In this document: positions 54,027 through 63,198 of the stretch, in pieces
Position numbering within the stretch: the first letter of the stretch is position 1
How the letters are laid out: every line of letters begins with the position of its first letter
Assembly (NCBI RefSeq): GCF_001713475.1
Contig: NZ_CP016499.1
Location: forward strand, 3,422,001-3,486,000
Direction of reading: 5' to 3'
DNA from: Agrobacterium sp. RAC06
GTDB lineage: Bacteria > Pseudomonadota > Alphaproteobacteria > Rhizobiales > Rhizobiaceae
DNA length: 64,000 bases
The notes under the pieces: model-generated
What the model was told of the DNA's origin: nothing
What the model saw: the letters and a program-made list of their open reading frames with translations, nothing else
Databases searched by the model: none
Translations under genes and position numbers: made by a program

Positions 54027-55118
54027 ATGGCAGAGGTCCGGCTCACCGATATCCGCAAGTCCTATGGCTCGCTCGAGGTCATCAAGGGGGTAAACCTCGA
54101 GGTGCGTTCGGGGGAGTTTGTCGTCTTCGTCGGCCCTTCCGGCTGCGGCAAGTCCACGCTGCTCAGAATGATCGCGGGGCTTGAGGATATCTCCTCCGGG
54201 GAGCTGACGATCGGCGGCAGCGTGATGAACGATGTCGATCCATCGAAGCGTGGCATTGCCATGGTGTTCCAGACCTATGCGCTTTATCCGCACATGACCG
54301 TGCGCGAGAACATGGGCTTTGCGCTCCGCTTTGCCGGTATGGCGAAGGACGAGATCGAGCGCCGCGTCAATGCGGCGGCGAAGATCCTGGAACTCGACGC
54401 GCTGATGGATCGCAAGCCCAAGGCTCTGTCCGGTGGTCAGCGCCAGCGCGTCGCCATCGGTCGCGCCATCGTGCGTCAGCCTGACGTTTTCCTGTTCGAT
54501 GAGCCGCTCTCCAACCTCGATGCGGAGCTGCGCGTGCATATGCGCGTCGAGATCGCCCGGCTGCACAAGGAGCTCAACGCCACGATCGTCTATGTCACGC
54601 ATGACCAGGTCGAGGCGATGACGCTGGCCGACAAGATCGTCGTCATGCGTGGCGGCATTGTCGAGCAGGTCGGAGCGCCGCTTGTGCTCTATGACGATCC
54701 CGACAACATGTTCGTCGCCGGTTTCATCGGTTCGCCCCGGATGAACTTTTTGCCGGCGGTGGTGATCGGCCAAGCGGAGGGTGGACAGGTGACGGTGGCG
54801 CTCAAGGCGCGACCGGATACGCAGCTGACGGTTGCCTGCGCGACCCCGCCAAAGGTCGGTGATGCCGTGACCATCGGGGTGCGCCCCGAGCATTTCCTGC
54901 CTGATGGCAGCGGCGATACGCAGCTGACGGCGCATGTCGATGTGGTCGAGCATCTCGGCAATACCAGCTATGTCTATACGCACACAATGCCTGGCGAGCA
55001 GATCATCATCGAGCAGGAAGAGCGCCGTCACGGAGGCCGGCTGGGCGATGAAATCACGGTCGGGCTTTCGGCGAAGACCAGCTTTCTCTTCGATGCCTCG
55101 GGGCGGCGTATTCGCTAG
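54027..55118 (+). CDS. lacK: Lactose ABC transporter ATPase (LacK/MalK type)
   Basis: The 363-residue ATPase has Walker A GPSGCGKST, signature LSGGQRQR, Walker B FLFDEPLSNLD, the switch histidine in VYVTHDQ, and a C-terminal TOBE regulatory domain (about 240-360; VTIGVRPEHF) as in MalK/UgpC. It energises LacFG. It is the last gene of the lac operon and is followed by a hairpin with a T-rich tail at 55144-55168. Confidence 0.9.
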   Translation: MAEVRLTDIRKSYGSLEVIKGVNLEVRSGEFVVFVGPSGCGKSTLLRMIAGLEDISSGELTIGGSVMNDVDPSKRGIAMVFQTYALYPHMTVRENMGFALRFAGMAKDEIERRVNAAAKILELDALMDRKPKALSGGQRQRVAIGRAIVRQPDVFLFDEPLSNLDAELRVHMRVEIARLHKELNATIVYVTHDQVEAMTLADKIVVMRGGIVEQVGAPLVLYDDPDNMFVAGFIGSPRMNFLPAVVIGQAEGGQVTVALKARPDTQLTVACATPPKVGDAVTIGVRPEHFLPDGSGDTQLTAHVDVVEHLGNTSYVYTHTMPGEQIIIEQEERRHGGRLGDEITVGLSAKTSFLFDASGRRIR

Positions 55119-55143
55119 ACGAAAGGCCCGGATCGACAAGACC

Positions 55144-55168
55144 AAAAGGCGTGTGGAGGCACGCTTTT
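55144..55168 (+). terminator. Terminator of the lac operon
   Basis: AAAAGGCGTG (55144-55153) pairs with CACGCTTTT (55160-55168) with one bulged G around a six-base loop; the 3' arm ends in TTTT. It lies 25 bp after lacK and 40 bp before the RidA gene. Confidence 0.7.
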
Positions 55169-55207
55169 CCCTTTCGCACACGTGCTCGCCGCGCTAGGCT
55201 CAAGCCC

Positions 55208-55597
55208 ATGAAAAAGGTCTTCAATCCCCCTTCCGTCCGCCGTCCCTTCGGGCATTACAATCACGGTCTGCTCGTGCCGCCGGGCGCGAGCCTTCTGGTC
55301 ACCTCCGGCCAGCTCGGCATCCACCCCGATGACACGATACCACCTGATGTCACCGGCCAGGCCGAGCTGTGTTTCGAGGCGATCAAAGCGATTCTGGAAG
55401 AGGCCGAGATGACGTTCGCGGATGTGATCCGGATCTCCGGCTTTGTGACGAGACGCGAAGCTTTTCCTGACTATATGGCGGTGCGTGATCGCTACACGCT
55501 CGACCCCAAACCGGTCTCGACACTGCTGGTGGTGGGTGGCTTCACGCGGCCGGAGTTTCTGGTCGAAGTCGAGGTGACGGCGGCCAAGGTGGTCTGA
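55208..55597 (+). CDS. RidA family enamine/imine deaminase
   Basis: The 129-residue protein matches the RidA/YjgF/UK114 family: PFGHYNHGLLVPPG, SGQLGI, the substrate-binding arginine in FTRPEFLVEVEVTAAK, and the length of the trimer subunit. RidA proteins hydrolyse reactive enamine/imine intermediates from amino-acid metabolism. The start ATG 55208 gives the family length; the longer frame would add an unlikely Arg-rich tail. It lies downstream of the lac terminator, so it probably has its own promoter. Confidence 0.9.
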   Translation: MKKVFNPPSVRRPFGHYNHGLLVPPGASLLVTSGQLGIHPDDTIPPDVTGQAELCFEAIKAILEEAEMTFADVIRISGFVTRREAFPDYMAVRDRYTLDPKPVSTLLVVGGFTRPEFLVEVEVTAAKVV

Positions 55598-55612
55598 CCG
55601 CCAGCCTTTCTC

Positions 55613-56194
55613 TCAGAAATTTTCCATCTCGCGGCGCACCTTGGCCATGAAGGCGGCACGGGTTTCTTCCGTGCAGTTGTTCATGTCGTAATGGGCAAGA
55701 TACTTCACCGGGGCACCGATCTTGATCTGGGCGCGGATGACGCGCTTGACGATCTTCTTCGGTGGATTGCCGGCGAGGAAGGCGCGCATTGGGGTGGCGC
55801 CATAGGTCATGACGGCGGCGAGTTTTTTGATGTGGCGGAGCGTCGGGGTGAGCTTGCCGTCCACCAGGTCGAAGGAGACGCCGGGCAGCCAGACGCGATC
55901 GAAATAGCCCTTCAGCATAGCCGGGAAGCCGAAGTTCCAGACTGGCGTCACGATAACAAGTGCTTCGGCTCTTTTCAGGCGGTCGACATAGGGTTGTACC
56001 AGCGAGAGGTTGTCCGGGATGTCGTGATAGACGCGGCGGTCATGGGCAGAAAGGACAGGGTCGAAACCCTCTTCGTAGAGATTGCAGCCGTCGACCTCGT
56101 GGCCGGCCTTTTCCAGGCTCTCGCAGGTGAGCTTATAAAGGGCTCGACCGAAGCTTTCATCGAGGGGGTGGGAGTGAAGGACGAGTACGCGCAT
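55613..56194 (-). CDS. Flavodoxin-fold NAD(P)H:quinone oxidoreductase
   Basis: The 193-residue protein has the flavodoxin_2/NQO1/KefF-like fold: MRVLVLHSHPLDESFGRALY at the FMN phosphate end, VTPVWNFGFPAMLKGYFDRV in the middle and MTYGATP later. It probably reduces quinones with two electrons from NAD(P)H. It converges with the RidA gene (15 bp apart) and stands apart from the minus-strand operon that ends at 56432. Confidence 0.85.
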   Translation of the reverse strand: MRVLVLHSHPLDESFGRALYKLTCESLEKAGHEVDGCNLYEEGFDPVLSAHDRRVYHDIPDNLSLVQPYVDRLKRAEALVIVTPVWNFGFPAMLKGYFDRVWLPGVSFDLVDGKLTPTLRHIKKLAAVMTYGATPMRAFLAGNPPKKIVKRVIRAQIKIGAPVKYLAHYDMNNCTEETRAAFMAKVRREMENF

Positions 56195-56431
56195 TTCAAA
56201 AGCTCCAAGTCGTTGCCCGCCGCTTTCGCAGTCGGGGTCCAGTTGAAAACTTCCGCGCCGTTTGTCCCAGCATCCCTGTCCTTCGCCGCCTGATGCCGAG
56301 GGATGGGGGATGCCATGTCAGGTGTTGCATGGGCCGGACTGATCCGGCCGGGAGTACCTTCGGAATAAGTTCGTTCCGGCGGTTATCCGTTGCGGCTCCG
56401 GAACGGGAAGCCGCAACGCATCTGATGTGCC

Positions 56432-57841
56432 TTATGAGGCTTCGGAAAACACCTCCAGGCCCGGGAACAGGTAGTTCTTGCCGGCGGAGAAATCGAAATC
56501 AGGGTTCTCCCAGGCAATCATCTTGCCGGGGTTGAGCAGGCCCTTCGGATCCGTCTCCTTCTTGAAGGCGAGCTGGACCTGGTCGGTCTGCTTCATGCCG
56601 CCTTCTTCGAGCGTATAGCGGTGCGGGTTGAAGATAGGGCAGCCGTTTTCCTCGTGGATGCGGATGATCTCCTCCAACCTCTCCTTGGTGGTGTAGCGCA
56701 CCAGCGGCAGGCCGGCGCACTGGATCTGGCCGTCGAACTTGATGAATTCTAGATGGCCGATGACCTCGTCGGGGAAGAGCTCGGTCATGATCCGAACCTT
56801 CTCGACATGGTCGGGGCCGGGATACTGGACCTGGAGATAGGTGATGTTGGTATCGAGCTTCAGCGCCCGCAGCGTCGTATGGTTCCAGGTCAGCTCATAG
56901 GCATGCGGGATGCCCTTCATGCTTTCGACCGTGTCGGAGCGGAAGCGCACATCGCCCTTCATCCGCTCGACGAGCGCGAGGAAAGGCTCCATCGAATGCG
57001 GCGCGACCATCAGCACGACCACTGACTGGCCTTCCTTCAGCCAGGGCTTATGGCGGGTGAAGTAGTCGAATGGAATGGGAGCTGCGATCGGGGCGACTTC
57101 CTTCAGGAGAATGCCGTTCTTGTGGGAGAGCGCATCGGCGAATTTTACCGCGTCCATGAACTCGCCATAGCCGACGATCACATCGATCCAGTCATAAGCC
57201 GGTGCCAGCGGCATCTCGACTTCGGTGATGATGCCGTTCGTGCCATAGGCATGTGAGACCTTCTGCAGATCCCAGGCGGAGAGTTCGAGCACGCGGGGCT
57301 CGGCTTCCATGGTGACGACGCGCAGGCGCAGGATATTGCCGAGGTCGCGCAAGCCGCCCCAGGTGATCGAGCCGACGCCGCCGGAGCCACCAGCGATGAA
57401 GCCGGCGACGCTCGCGGTCTGCTTGGTCGAGGGATGGAAGCGCAGTTCCTGGCCGGAGTGTTCCTTGGTCTGGCGGTCGAGTTCGGCGATGATGATGCCG
57501 GGCTCGCAGATGACGCGACCGGGCAGGATCTCCTTCACCTTGTTCATGTTGATGAGGTTCAACACGATGCCGCCCGAGAGCGGCATGGCCTGGCCATAAT
57601 TGCCAGTGCCGCCGCCGCGCGGCGTGACCGGCACGCCGTGGGCATAGGCCACTTTCAGCGTGCGGATGACCTCTTCTTCCGTCGTCGGCGAGACGACGAG
57701 GTCACCGACGACATTGTCGAGTTCTTCCTTCAGGATCGGCGAATACCAGTAGAAATCGCGGCTCTTCTGTTTGACCAGCGCCGGATTGTCCTCGACGGCG
57801 ATGCCTTCCAGCTCTTCGATGATTTTGGCGTAGTCGGCCAT
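56432..57841 (-). CDS. FAD-binding oxidoreductase (GlcD/PCMH-type)
   Basis: The 469-residue protein has a PCMH-type FAD domain (TPRGGGTGNYGQAMPLSGGIVLNL; SVAGFIAGGSGGVGSITWGGLRD) and a C-terminal GlcD-like domain ending in KGLLNPGKMIAW. Family members oxidise 2-hydroxy acids or similar alcohols with FAD. The substrate is unknown; it is the last gene of an operon for import and deamination of a probable nitrogen heterocycle. It starts 2 bp after the amidohydrolase gene. Confidence 0.85.
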   Translation of the reverse strand: MADYAKIIEELEGIAVEDNPALVKQKSRDFYWYSPILKEELDNVVGDLVVSPTTEEEVIRTLKVAYAHGVPVTPRGGGTGNYGQAMPLSGGIVLNLINMNKVKEILPGRVICEPGIIIAELDRQTKEHSGQELRFHPSTKQTASVAGFIAGGSGGVGSITWGGLRDLGNILRLRVVTMEAEPRVLELSAWDLQKVSHAYGTNGIITEVEMPLAPAYDWIDVIVGYGEFMDAVKFADALSHKNGILLKEVAPIAAPIPFDYFTRHKPWLKEGQSVVVLMVAPHSMEPFLALVERMKGDVRFRSDTVESMKGIPHAYELTWNHTTLRALKLDTNITYLQVQYPGPDHVEKVRIMTELFPDEVIGHLEFIKFDGQIQCAGLPLVRYTTKERLEEIIRIHEENGCPIFNPHRYTLEEGGMKQTDQVQLAFKKETDPKGLLNPGKMIAWENPDFDFSAGKNYLFPGLEVFSEAS

Positions 57842-57843
57842 GT

Positions 57844-59157
57844 CTATGCTCCAAGCAACGGGTCAAGTTCGCGGTAATCCGGCAGGCTGCGGTCGATGCC
57901 CATGCCATTCCGCATCACGATGCGGTCGGCCTGCGGACGGGAAAGGTATTCGCTCCAGCGGCGGGCACTGAAGAGGACGAGATCCGCCTTGCCGCCGACT
58001 GTGATGCGGCCGTGGTCGGGGCGCTTGAGGATATCGGCGGGGGTGCGGGTGACGACGCGGGCTGCGGTGTCCAGCGGATGGTCGAGATGGATGATGCGCA
58101 CTGCCTCGCGGAAGACTTCGACGGGGTCGAGATCGCCATAGGCATAGAAGGGGTCGCGGGTGTTGTCGGAGGAGACGGCGGTGGCGACGCCGGCTGCTGA
58201 CAGTTCGTGGAAGAGGGTGACGCCGCGCTGGCGGGGCGTGCGGCCCGGGTGACGGTCCTGCAGATACATGTTGCACATCGGCAGCGAGACAACCGAGAGG
58301 CCGGCCTCCGCCACCAGATCGATGGTGCGTTTCGCCATGTCCTCGTCCTGCCGGGCAAGCGAGCAGCAGTGGCCGACGGTGATAGAACCCTCGAAGCCAT
58401 TGCGTATCTTCGCCTCCGCGATGGTCTTCAGCGTCAGGGTTTCCTTGTCCTGCGTCTCGTCGACATGCAGATCGATGTCGAGGCCATTCTCGGAGGCGGT
58501 GCGGAACAGGATGTCGAGCTTCTGGTCAAGCTCCGGCATCAGATAGGTGACGCCGCCGAGCAGGCCTTTGTTGGCGACTATGACCTCGACCAGATCCTTG
58601 AAGAAGGCCTCGTCGGTGATCTGGTCGAAGGGGAAGAGGGCGGCGGCCTGCAGGTCGATCTTGCCGGCCCAGGCTTCGCGAACTTCGGCAAAGACTTCGA
58701 AAGAGATGCGGTGCTGGGGCGCCAGACTGTCGAGATGGGTGCGGATCAGGCTGGTCCCATGGGCATAGGCCGTACGCAGCGAGAATTCCATGCGGGCCTT
58801 GACGTCTTCAGCCGACCAGCGGGCTTCGCGATCGGTTTTCACGGCTTCGAGCGCGCCTACGAAGTCGCCCGAGGGGTTGGGCCGGCGGTCCCAGATATGG
58901 CCCTTGTCGAGATGGGTGTGCATGTCGACGAAAGTCGGCCAGACCATGCCATTGCGGAGATCCGTCGACGGCAGGCCTGATGGAGCCTCGCCGGGCTTCA
59001 GGATCGCCTCGACCTTGCCGTCTGCGACGACAATGTCGGCGCTGATCAGGCCTTCACAGGCGGGCGCTTCGACGCCGTCGACGCAGACTTCCGGCAGCGT
59101 CGCATTGGCAAGGACGAAGCGCTTGGCGGCGGGCAGGTTGGTAATCGGGCTCGACAT
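57844..59157 (-). CDS. Cytosine-deaminase-like amidohydrolase
   Basis: The 437-residue protein has amidohydrolase-superfamily metal motifs in the cytosine deaminase pattern: DMHTHLDKGH, LHVDETQD, VGHCCSLA and SSDNTRDPFYAYGD. It probably deaminates a cyclic amidine such as a pyrimidine, pterin or creatinine-type ring. Substrate specificity cannot be read from sequence. Its ATG overlaps the permease stop by one base (TGATG), so it is co-transcribed with the ABC importer and acts on what that importer brings in. Confidence 0.85.
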   Translation of the reverse strand: MSSPITNLPAAKRFVLANATLPEVCVDGVEAPACEGLISADIVVADGKVEAILKPGEAPSGLPSTDLRNGMVWPTFVDMHTHLDKGHIWDRRPNPSGDFVGALEAVKTDREARWSAEDVKARMEFSLRTAYAHGTSLIRTHLDSLAPQHRISFEVFAEVREAWAGKIDLQAAALFPFDQITDEAFFKDLVEVIVANKGLLGGVTYLMPELDQKLDILFRTASENGLDIDLHVDETQDKETLTLKTIAEAKIRNGFEGSITVGHCCSLARQDEDMAKRTIDLVAEAGLSVVSLPMCNMYLQDRHPGRTPRQRGVTLFHELSAAGVATAVSSDNTRDPFYAYGDLDPVEVFREAVRIIHLDHPLDTAARVVTRTPADILKRPDHGRITVGGKADLVLFSARRWSEYLSRPQADRIVMRNGMGIDRSLPDYRELDPLLGA

Positions 59158-59951
59158 CAGTTTTCTCGTTTCAGGCTGCTCTCGTGCCAGCGATGCAGCG
59201 CCAGCCAGGAAATGAACGAGGTAATGGCGAAGATCACCACACCGAGGCAGGAAAGCAGGAAGAGGGCGGCAAACAGGCGCGGAATGTTCAGACGGAACTG
59301 GGCCTCGAGCAGGCGGAAGGCAAGGCCCGATCCGGCGCCCGCCGATCCGGCGGCAAATTCTGCGACGACGGCAGCAATCAGGGCGAGGCCGCCACCGATG
59401 CGCAGGCCCGTCATGAAATAGGGAAGCGAGGCTGGGAGCTTCAGATAGAGGAGGGTCTGCCAGCGCGAGGCGCCGTAGAGGTCGAAGAGATTGAGCAGGT
59501 TATGATCGACGCTCTTCAGGCCCTGGACCATGTTCGACAGGATCGGGAAGAAGGCGACGAGGAAGGCGCAGATCAGCAGCGCCACTTGCGTCGAGGGGGA
59601 ATAGATCAGGATCAGCGGGGCGATCGCGACGATCGGGGTCACCTGCAGGATGACGGTGATCGGGTAGAAGGCGATCTCGATCCATTTCGACTGGACGAGG
59701 GCAACGGCGATGCCGACGCCGCCCAACAGCGCTAGCCCAAGCGACATCAGGGTGATCTTGGTGGTGACCCAGAGGGCTGGCGACAGCGTGCCCCAGTCCT
59801 TGAACAGGGCGCCGGCAACCGCGATCGGGCCGGGCAGGATGTATTGCGGAACGCCCGAGACCCAAACGCCGACCTGCCAGACGATAATCAGCAGACAGAC
59901 AACGAGGATGGGAACGAGGATTTTCAACAGCGTTTCGGCCGGTCCGGTCAT
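59157..59951 (-). CDS. ABC transporter permease, NitT/TauT/ThiX type
   Basis: The 264-residue inner-membrane permease is of the SsuC/TauC/ThiX group: six helices, an EAA loop around LYGASRWQTLLYLKLPASLPYFMTGLRIG and the C-terminal AQFRLNIPRLFAALFLL segment. It is encoded between the ATPase and the amidohydrolase with TGATG overlaps on both sides. It works as a homodimer with the ATPase at 59951 and the binding protein at 61035. Confidence 0.9.
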   Translation of the reverse strand: MTGPAETLLKILVPILVVCLLIIVWQVGVWVSGVPQYILPGPIAVAGALFKDWGTLSPALWVTTKITLMSLGLALLGGVGIAVALVQSKWIEIAFYPITVILQVTPIVAIAPLILIYSPSTQVALLICAFLVAFFPILSNMVQGLKSVDHNLLNLFDLYGASRWQTLLYLKLPASLPYFMTGLRIGGGLALIAAVVAEFAAGSAGAGSGLAFRLLEAQFRLNIPRLFAALFLLSCLGVVIFAITSFISWLALHRWHESSLKREN

Positions 59952-60781
59952 CAGTGATGCTCCCCGCCCATGGCTTCGATCAGGGTCTTCGAAACGGTTT
60001 CACAGGCCTGACGGTATTCCTCGGAGGTGCGGTAAAATGCGTCCCGTTCCAGGCTGGTCTGCAGCGGGAAGTCGGCATGCACGCGGCCTGGCCTTGCCTT
60101 CATCACCACAATGCGGCTCGAGAGGTAAGCGCTTTCGAAGACGGAGTGGGTGACGAAGATTACCGTGATGCCGGTCTCCTTCCAGAGGGCCAGCACATCG
60201 TCGTTCAGCTTCTGCCGGGTGATTTCGTCGAGGGCGGCGAAGGGTTCGTCCATCAAAAGCAGTTTCGGCTTGGTGACGAGGGCGCGGGCGATCGAGACGC
60301 GCATCTTCATGCCGCCGGAAAGTTCGCGCGGATAGGCGTCCGTGAAATCCTTGAGGCCGACCCGATCGAGGGCAGCCAGGATATCAGCCCTGGCGGCAGA
60401 CTTGGAGATGCCGCGCAGCTTGAGCGGCAGGTAGACATTGCCGAAGACGGTCGCCCAGGGCATCAGCGTCGGTTCCTGGAAGACGAAGGAAATGTCGCCT
60501 TCGGGCAGGCCTTTGGAGTTGATGCGGGAGCTTGGCCAGTCAATGGTGCCGGTTGTGACGTCACCGAGGCCGGCGATGATGCGCAGTGCCGTCGACTTGC
60601 CGCAGCCGGAGGGGCCGAGCAGCGAGACGAACTCGCCGCCGTTGACGGTGAGCGACATGTCCGTGAGTGCGACCGTGCCGCTGGAAAAGACCTTGGACAC
60701 GTCCTTCATCACCACGAGCGCCCGGCGCTGTTCGGGAGGGGGCGAGGTGATGGGGTCTTCGGTGGCTGGCAAACTGGTCAT
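59951..60781 (-). CDS. ABC transporter ATPase, NitT/TauT/ThiZ type
   Basis: The 276-residue ATPase has Walker A GPSGCGKST, signature LSGGMKMR, Walker B LLLMDEPFAALD and FVTHSVFESAYLSSRIVVM, typical of the NitD/TauB/SsuB family. I chose ATG 60781; the frame is open further upstream but runs into a repeat element. The signature LSGGMKMR is the version usual for this subfamily. A RIME-like repeat separates it from the binding-protein gene. Confidence 0.9.
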   Translation of the reverse strand: MTSLPATEDPITSPPPEQRRALVVMKDVSKVFSSGTVALTDMSLTVNGGEFVSLLGPSGCGKSTALRIIAGLGDVTTGTIDWPSSRINSKGLPEGDISFVFQEPTLMPWATVFGNVYLPLKLRGISKSAARADILAALDRVGLKDFTDAYPRELSGGMKMRVSIARALVTKPKLLLMDEPFAALDEITRQKLNDDVLALWKETGITVIFVTHSVFESAYLSSRIVVMKARPGRVHADFPLQTSLERDAFYRTSEEYRQACETVSKTLIEAMGGEHH

Positions 60782-60838
60782 TCTGTCTCGCGTTACATCC
60801 GCGTTGCATTCTGGTGTTGCGGCAGTGGTGGTGTTGCG

Positions 60839-61030
60839 AGGTGGGTTACCCCCCTCTGTCCTGCCGGACATCTCCCCCTCAAGGGGGGAGATCGGATTGC
60901 GGCTTATGCTTTACCCTCCCCTCGAGGGGGAGGGTCGGCACGCAGTGCCGGGGTGGGGTGATGTCAGCGGATACGGCCGATCACACCCACCCGCAGCTTC
61001 GCTGCGACCTCCCCCCTCAAGGGGGAGGTG
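60839..61030. repeat. RIME-like intergenic palindromic repeat
   Basis: Three long GC hairpins lie in ~190 bp: ATCTCCCCC.../GGGGGAGAT (60870-60892), ACCCTCCCC.../GGGGAGGGT (60913-60935) and ACCTCCCCC.../GGGGGAGGT (61007-61029), with a GCAGC/GCTGC mini-hairpin at 60993-61005. The wording of the repeats is that of rhizobial intergenic mosaic elements. It lies inside an operon between binding-protein and ATPase genes, so it would be transcribed and could stabilise the upstream message. Confidence 0.75.
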
Positions 61031-61034
61031 GAGA

Positions 61035-62051
61035 TTACTTCTTCAGCCCCATGCCCACGCCCTTGCAGACGAACTGGGTGGTGTAGGCCTTCTTGTAGTC
61101 GAGGTCTGCCGGCTGGACGCCGATCTGGACCATGGCGTCGAAGAAGGCCTTGTACTTCTCGTCGGTCATGCAGCCGATGCCCTTTTCCAGCGCTTCGGCG
61201 GATTCGACGATGCCATATTCCTTCATCTTGGCGATCGAATACTCGATCTGACCATCCGTCATTTCCGGATTGTCCTTCTTGATGAGGTCGTTGGCGGCCT
61301 TGTTGTCGCCGTAGAGGTAGTTGTACCAGCCTTCAGCCGAGGCATCGACGAAGCGCTGGACGAGATCGGGCTTGCTTTCGACCATGGTCGTCGTGGTCGT
61401 GATCATCGTCGAATAGGGATTGTAGCCGTTGTCGGCGAGAAGGAAGACCTTCGGTGCCCAGCCGGCCTGCTTCTCGATCTCATAGGGTTCCGACGTCAGG
61501 TAACCCTGCTGCGCGGACTTCGGGTCGGCGATGAAGGGGGCGGGGTTGAAGGTATAGGGCTTGTACTTCTCGTCGGTGAAGCCCTCGAAGTTCTTCTTCA
61601 TCCACTCATAATAGGTGACGTAGCCGTCCTTGCCCATGAAGATGCTATCGAGCTTGGCGAGGTCGGCAAACTTCTCGATGCCCTGATCGGGATGGGCGAG
61701 CAGGACCTGTGGGTCCTTCTGGAAGATGGCTGCGACGTCGATGAGCGGGATGCCTTCCTTGACGGCATCCATTTCGCCGAGCGGGCTGCCCATGTAGAAA
61801 TCAACCTTGCCGGCGATCAGCAGTGCGCGGTTCGCAGCCTGCGGGCCGCCCTGGATCACGGTGACCTTCAGGCCGTATTTTTCATAGGTGCCGTCGGCCA
61901 CGGCCTGGTAGAAGCCGCCATGTTCAGCCTGGGCCAGCCAGTTGGTGCCGTAGGTGACCTCGTCGAGGGCGAGAGCGGCGGAAGTTGAACACAGCGAAGC
62001 TGCAAGGCCCATCAGGGCAAAGAGGCTGGTCTTGGTGAGCGTGTCGCGCAT
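61035..62051 (-). CDS. ABC transporter substrate-binding protein, NMT1/ThiY-like
   Basis: The 338-residue protein has a signal peptide (KTSLFALMGLAASLCSTSAALA, cleaved about residue 28) and the NMT1/ThiY/SsuA fold: YGTNWLAQAEHGGFYQA at the start, YGLKVTVIQGGPQ, VDFYMGSPLGEM and FNPAPFIADPKSAQQGYLTSEPYEIEK. ThiY-type proteins bind pyrimidines such as HMP and FAMP; this one's ligand is inferred to be a nitrogen heterocycle because deaminase and creatininase-type genes flank it. ATG 62051 has AGGGGAACG upstream; an earlier in-frame ATG would spoil the signal peptide. Confidence 0.88.
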   Translation of the reverse strand: MRDTLTKTSLFALMGLAASLCSTSAALALDEVTYGTNWLAQAEHGGFYQAVADGTYEKYGLKVTVIQGGPQAANRALLIAGKVDFYMGSPLGEMDAVKEGIPLIDVAAIFQKDPQVLLAHPDQGIEKFADLAKLDSIFMGKDGYVTYYEWMKKNFEGFTDEKYKPYTFNPAPFIADPKSAQQGYLTSEPYEIEKQAGWAPKVFLLADNGYNPYSTMITTTTTMVESKPDLVQRFVDASAEGWYNYLYGDNKAANDLIKKDNPEMTDGQIEYSIAKMKEYGIVESAEALEKGIGCMTDEKYKAFFDAMVQIGVQPADLDYKKAYTTQFVCKGVGMGLKK

Positions 62052-62132
62052 TGATCGTTCCCCTGTTCGTTGCAGGACCCGTTTTCGGGCTCCCTTTTCA
62101 GTCATTTGATCGGTCCGATTGCGTCTTGAAAA

Positions 62133-62197
62133 GCATCAAATTTCGCCCGCATCGATGCTTTTTTTGCACTGCTCACGAGATTGATGCATAGTGATGC
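62133..62197. promoter_or_regulatory. GATGC/GCATC repeat cluster in the divergent LysR promoter
   Basis: GCATC or GATGC occurs at 62133-62137, twice in the perfect palindrome GCATCGATGC (62149-62158), at 62183-62187 and at 62193-62197. The cluster lies between the divergent binding-protein and LysR genes, where LysR-type regulators usually bind. Confidence 0.5.
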
Positions 62198-62229
62198 GGC
62201 ATGACTAATTTTTACGCAGCGGAGGCCTC

Positions 62230-63183
62230 GTGCTGCACTCCAGAAAGCTCATCTACATCAACGAAATCGTCCGTTGTGGCTCTATCCGGAAGGCGGCCCA
62301 GCGCCTCAATGTCGCATCATCTGCGGTCAACCGCCAGATCCTGGCGCTGGAGGAAGAACTCGGGGCGCCACTCTTCGAGCGTTTGCCGAAAGGGCTCAGG
62401 CTGACGGCCGCCGGTGAGCTCTGTGTCGAGCACATCCGCGATGTGCTGAAGAACTACGAGCGGCTTGAGGGTCGGATCCGCGGCTTGAAGACGCCGCATG
62501 CCGGCAAGGTGTCGCTTGTCACGACGGTCGGGCTTGCCTCCGGGCCGCTGCCGGAAATCCTTGCCGGTTTCGTCGCCGAGCATCCCCGCATCCAGATCAA
62601 GCTGCGCAATGATGGGGGCTCAACGACGATCAATCCCGTGCTGACCGGCGAGGTCGATCTCGGTCTCGGCTTCAACATCCCGGCGACCCCCGGTATCCGC
62701 ACGCTTGCGAATGTCGATGTGCCCGTGGGCGTCGTGTTGCCGCCCGGGCATCGGCTGGCGCGGGAGGAGGGGCCGATAGACCTCGTCGAGGTGGTTCAGG
62801 AGCCCTTGATCCTGGCGCAGTCAGGCACCAGCCTGCGCAACATCATCGATCTGGCGCTGGCGCCGCTGCCGCTGCTTGTCGAGCCTGTTGTCGAGACCAA
62901 CTCCTCGGAATTGATGAAGCAGCTGGTCAAGGCCGGTACGGGGCTCACCATGCTCAACCCGCTCGATGCCGTCGCCGAATGCCGACGCGGCGAGCTGATC
63001 TTCCGGCCCTTGACCGAGGCGCATGTCCGTCATCAGCCGATGAAGCTTTTTGCCCGTGCAAGGGCGCCGCTCGACTCCGCGACCAGCCTCTTCGTCGAAT
63101 ATCTGATGCAGGAGCTTCTGGCGCTTGTTCAGGATCTCAAGGCGCGGGGACATATTCCTGAGACCATTCGCGGTCAGAGCTGA
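62230..63183 (+). CDS. LysR-family transcriptional regulator
   Basis: The 317-residue protein has an N-terminal LysR helix-turn-helix (SIRKAAQRLNVASSAVNRQILALEEELG) and a periplasmic-binding-like effector domain. The start is GTG 62230 with GGAGG at 62221-62225. It is divergent from the ABC-deaminase operon and probably activates it in response to the imported compound; the GATGC cluster between them is the likely site. It ends 15 bp from the convergent creatininase gene. Confidence 0.9.
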   Translation: MLHSRKLIYINEIVRCGSIRKAAQRLNVASSAVNRQILALEEELGAPLFERLPKGLRLTAAGELCVEHIRDVLKNYERLEGRIRGLKTPHAGKVSLVTTVGLASGPLPEILAGFVAEHPRIQIKLRNDGGSTTINPVLTGEVDLGLGFNIPATPGIRTLANVDVPVGVVLPPGHRLAREEGPIDLVEVVQEPLILAQSGTSLRNIIDLALAPLPLLVEPVVETNSSELMKQLVKAGTGLTMLNPLDAVAECRRGELIFRPLTEAHVRHQPMKLFARARAPLDSATSLFVEYLMQELLALVQDLKARGHIPETIRGQS

Positions 63184-63198
63184 GGGGCGAGTGTTCGG

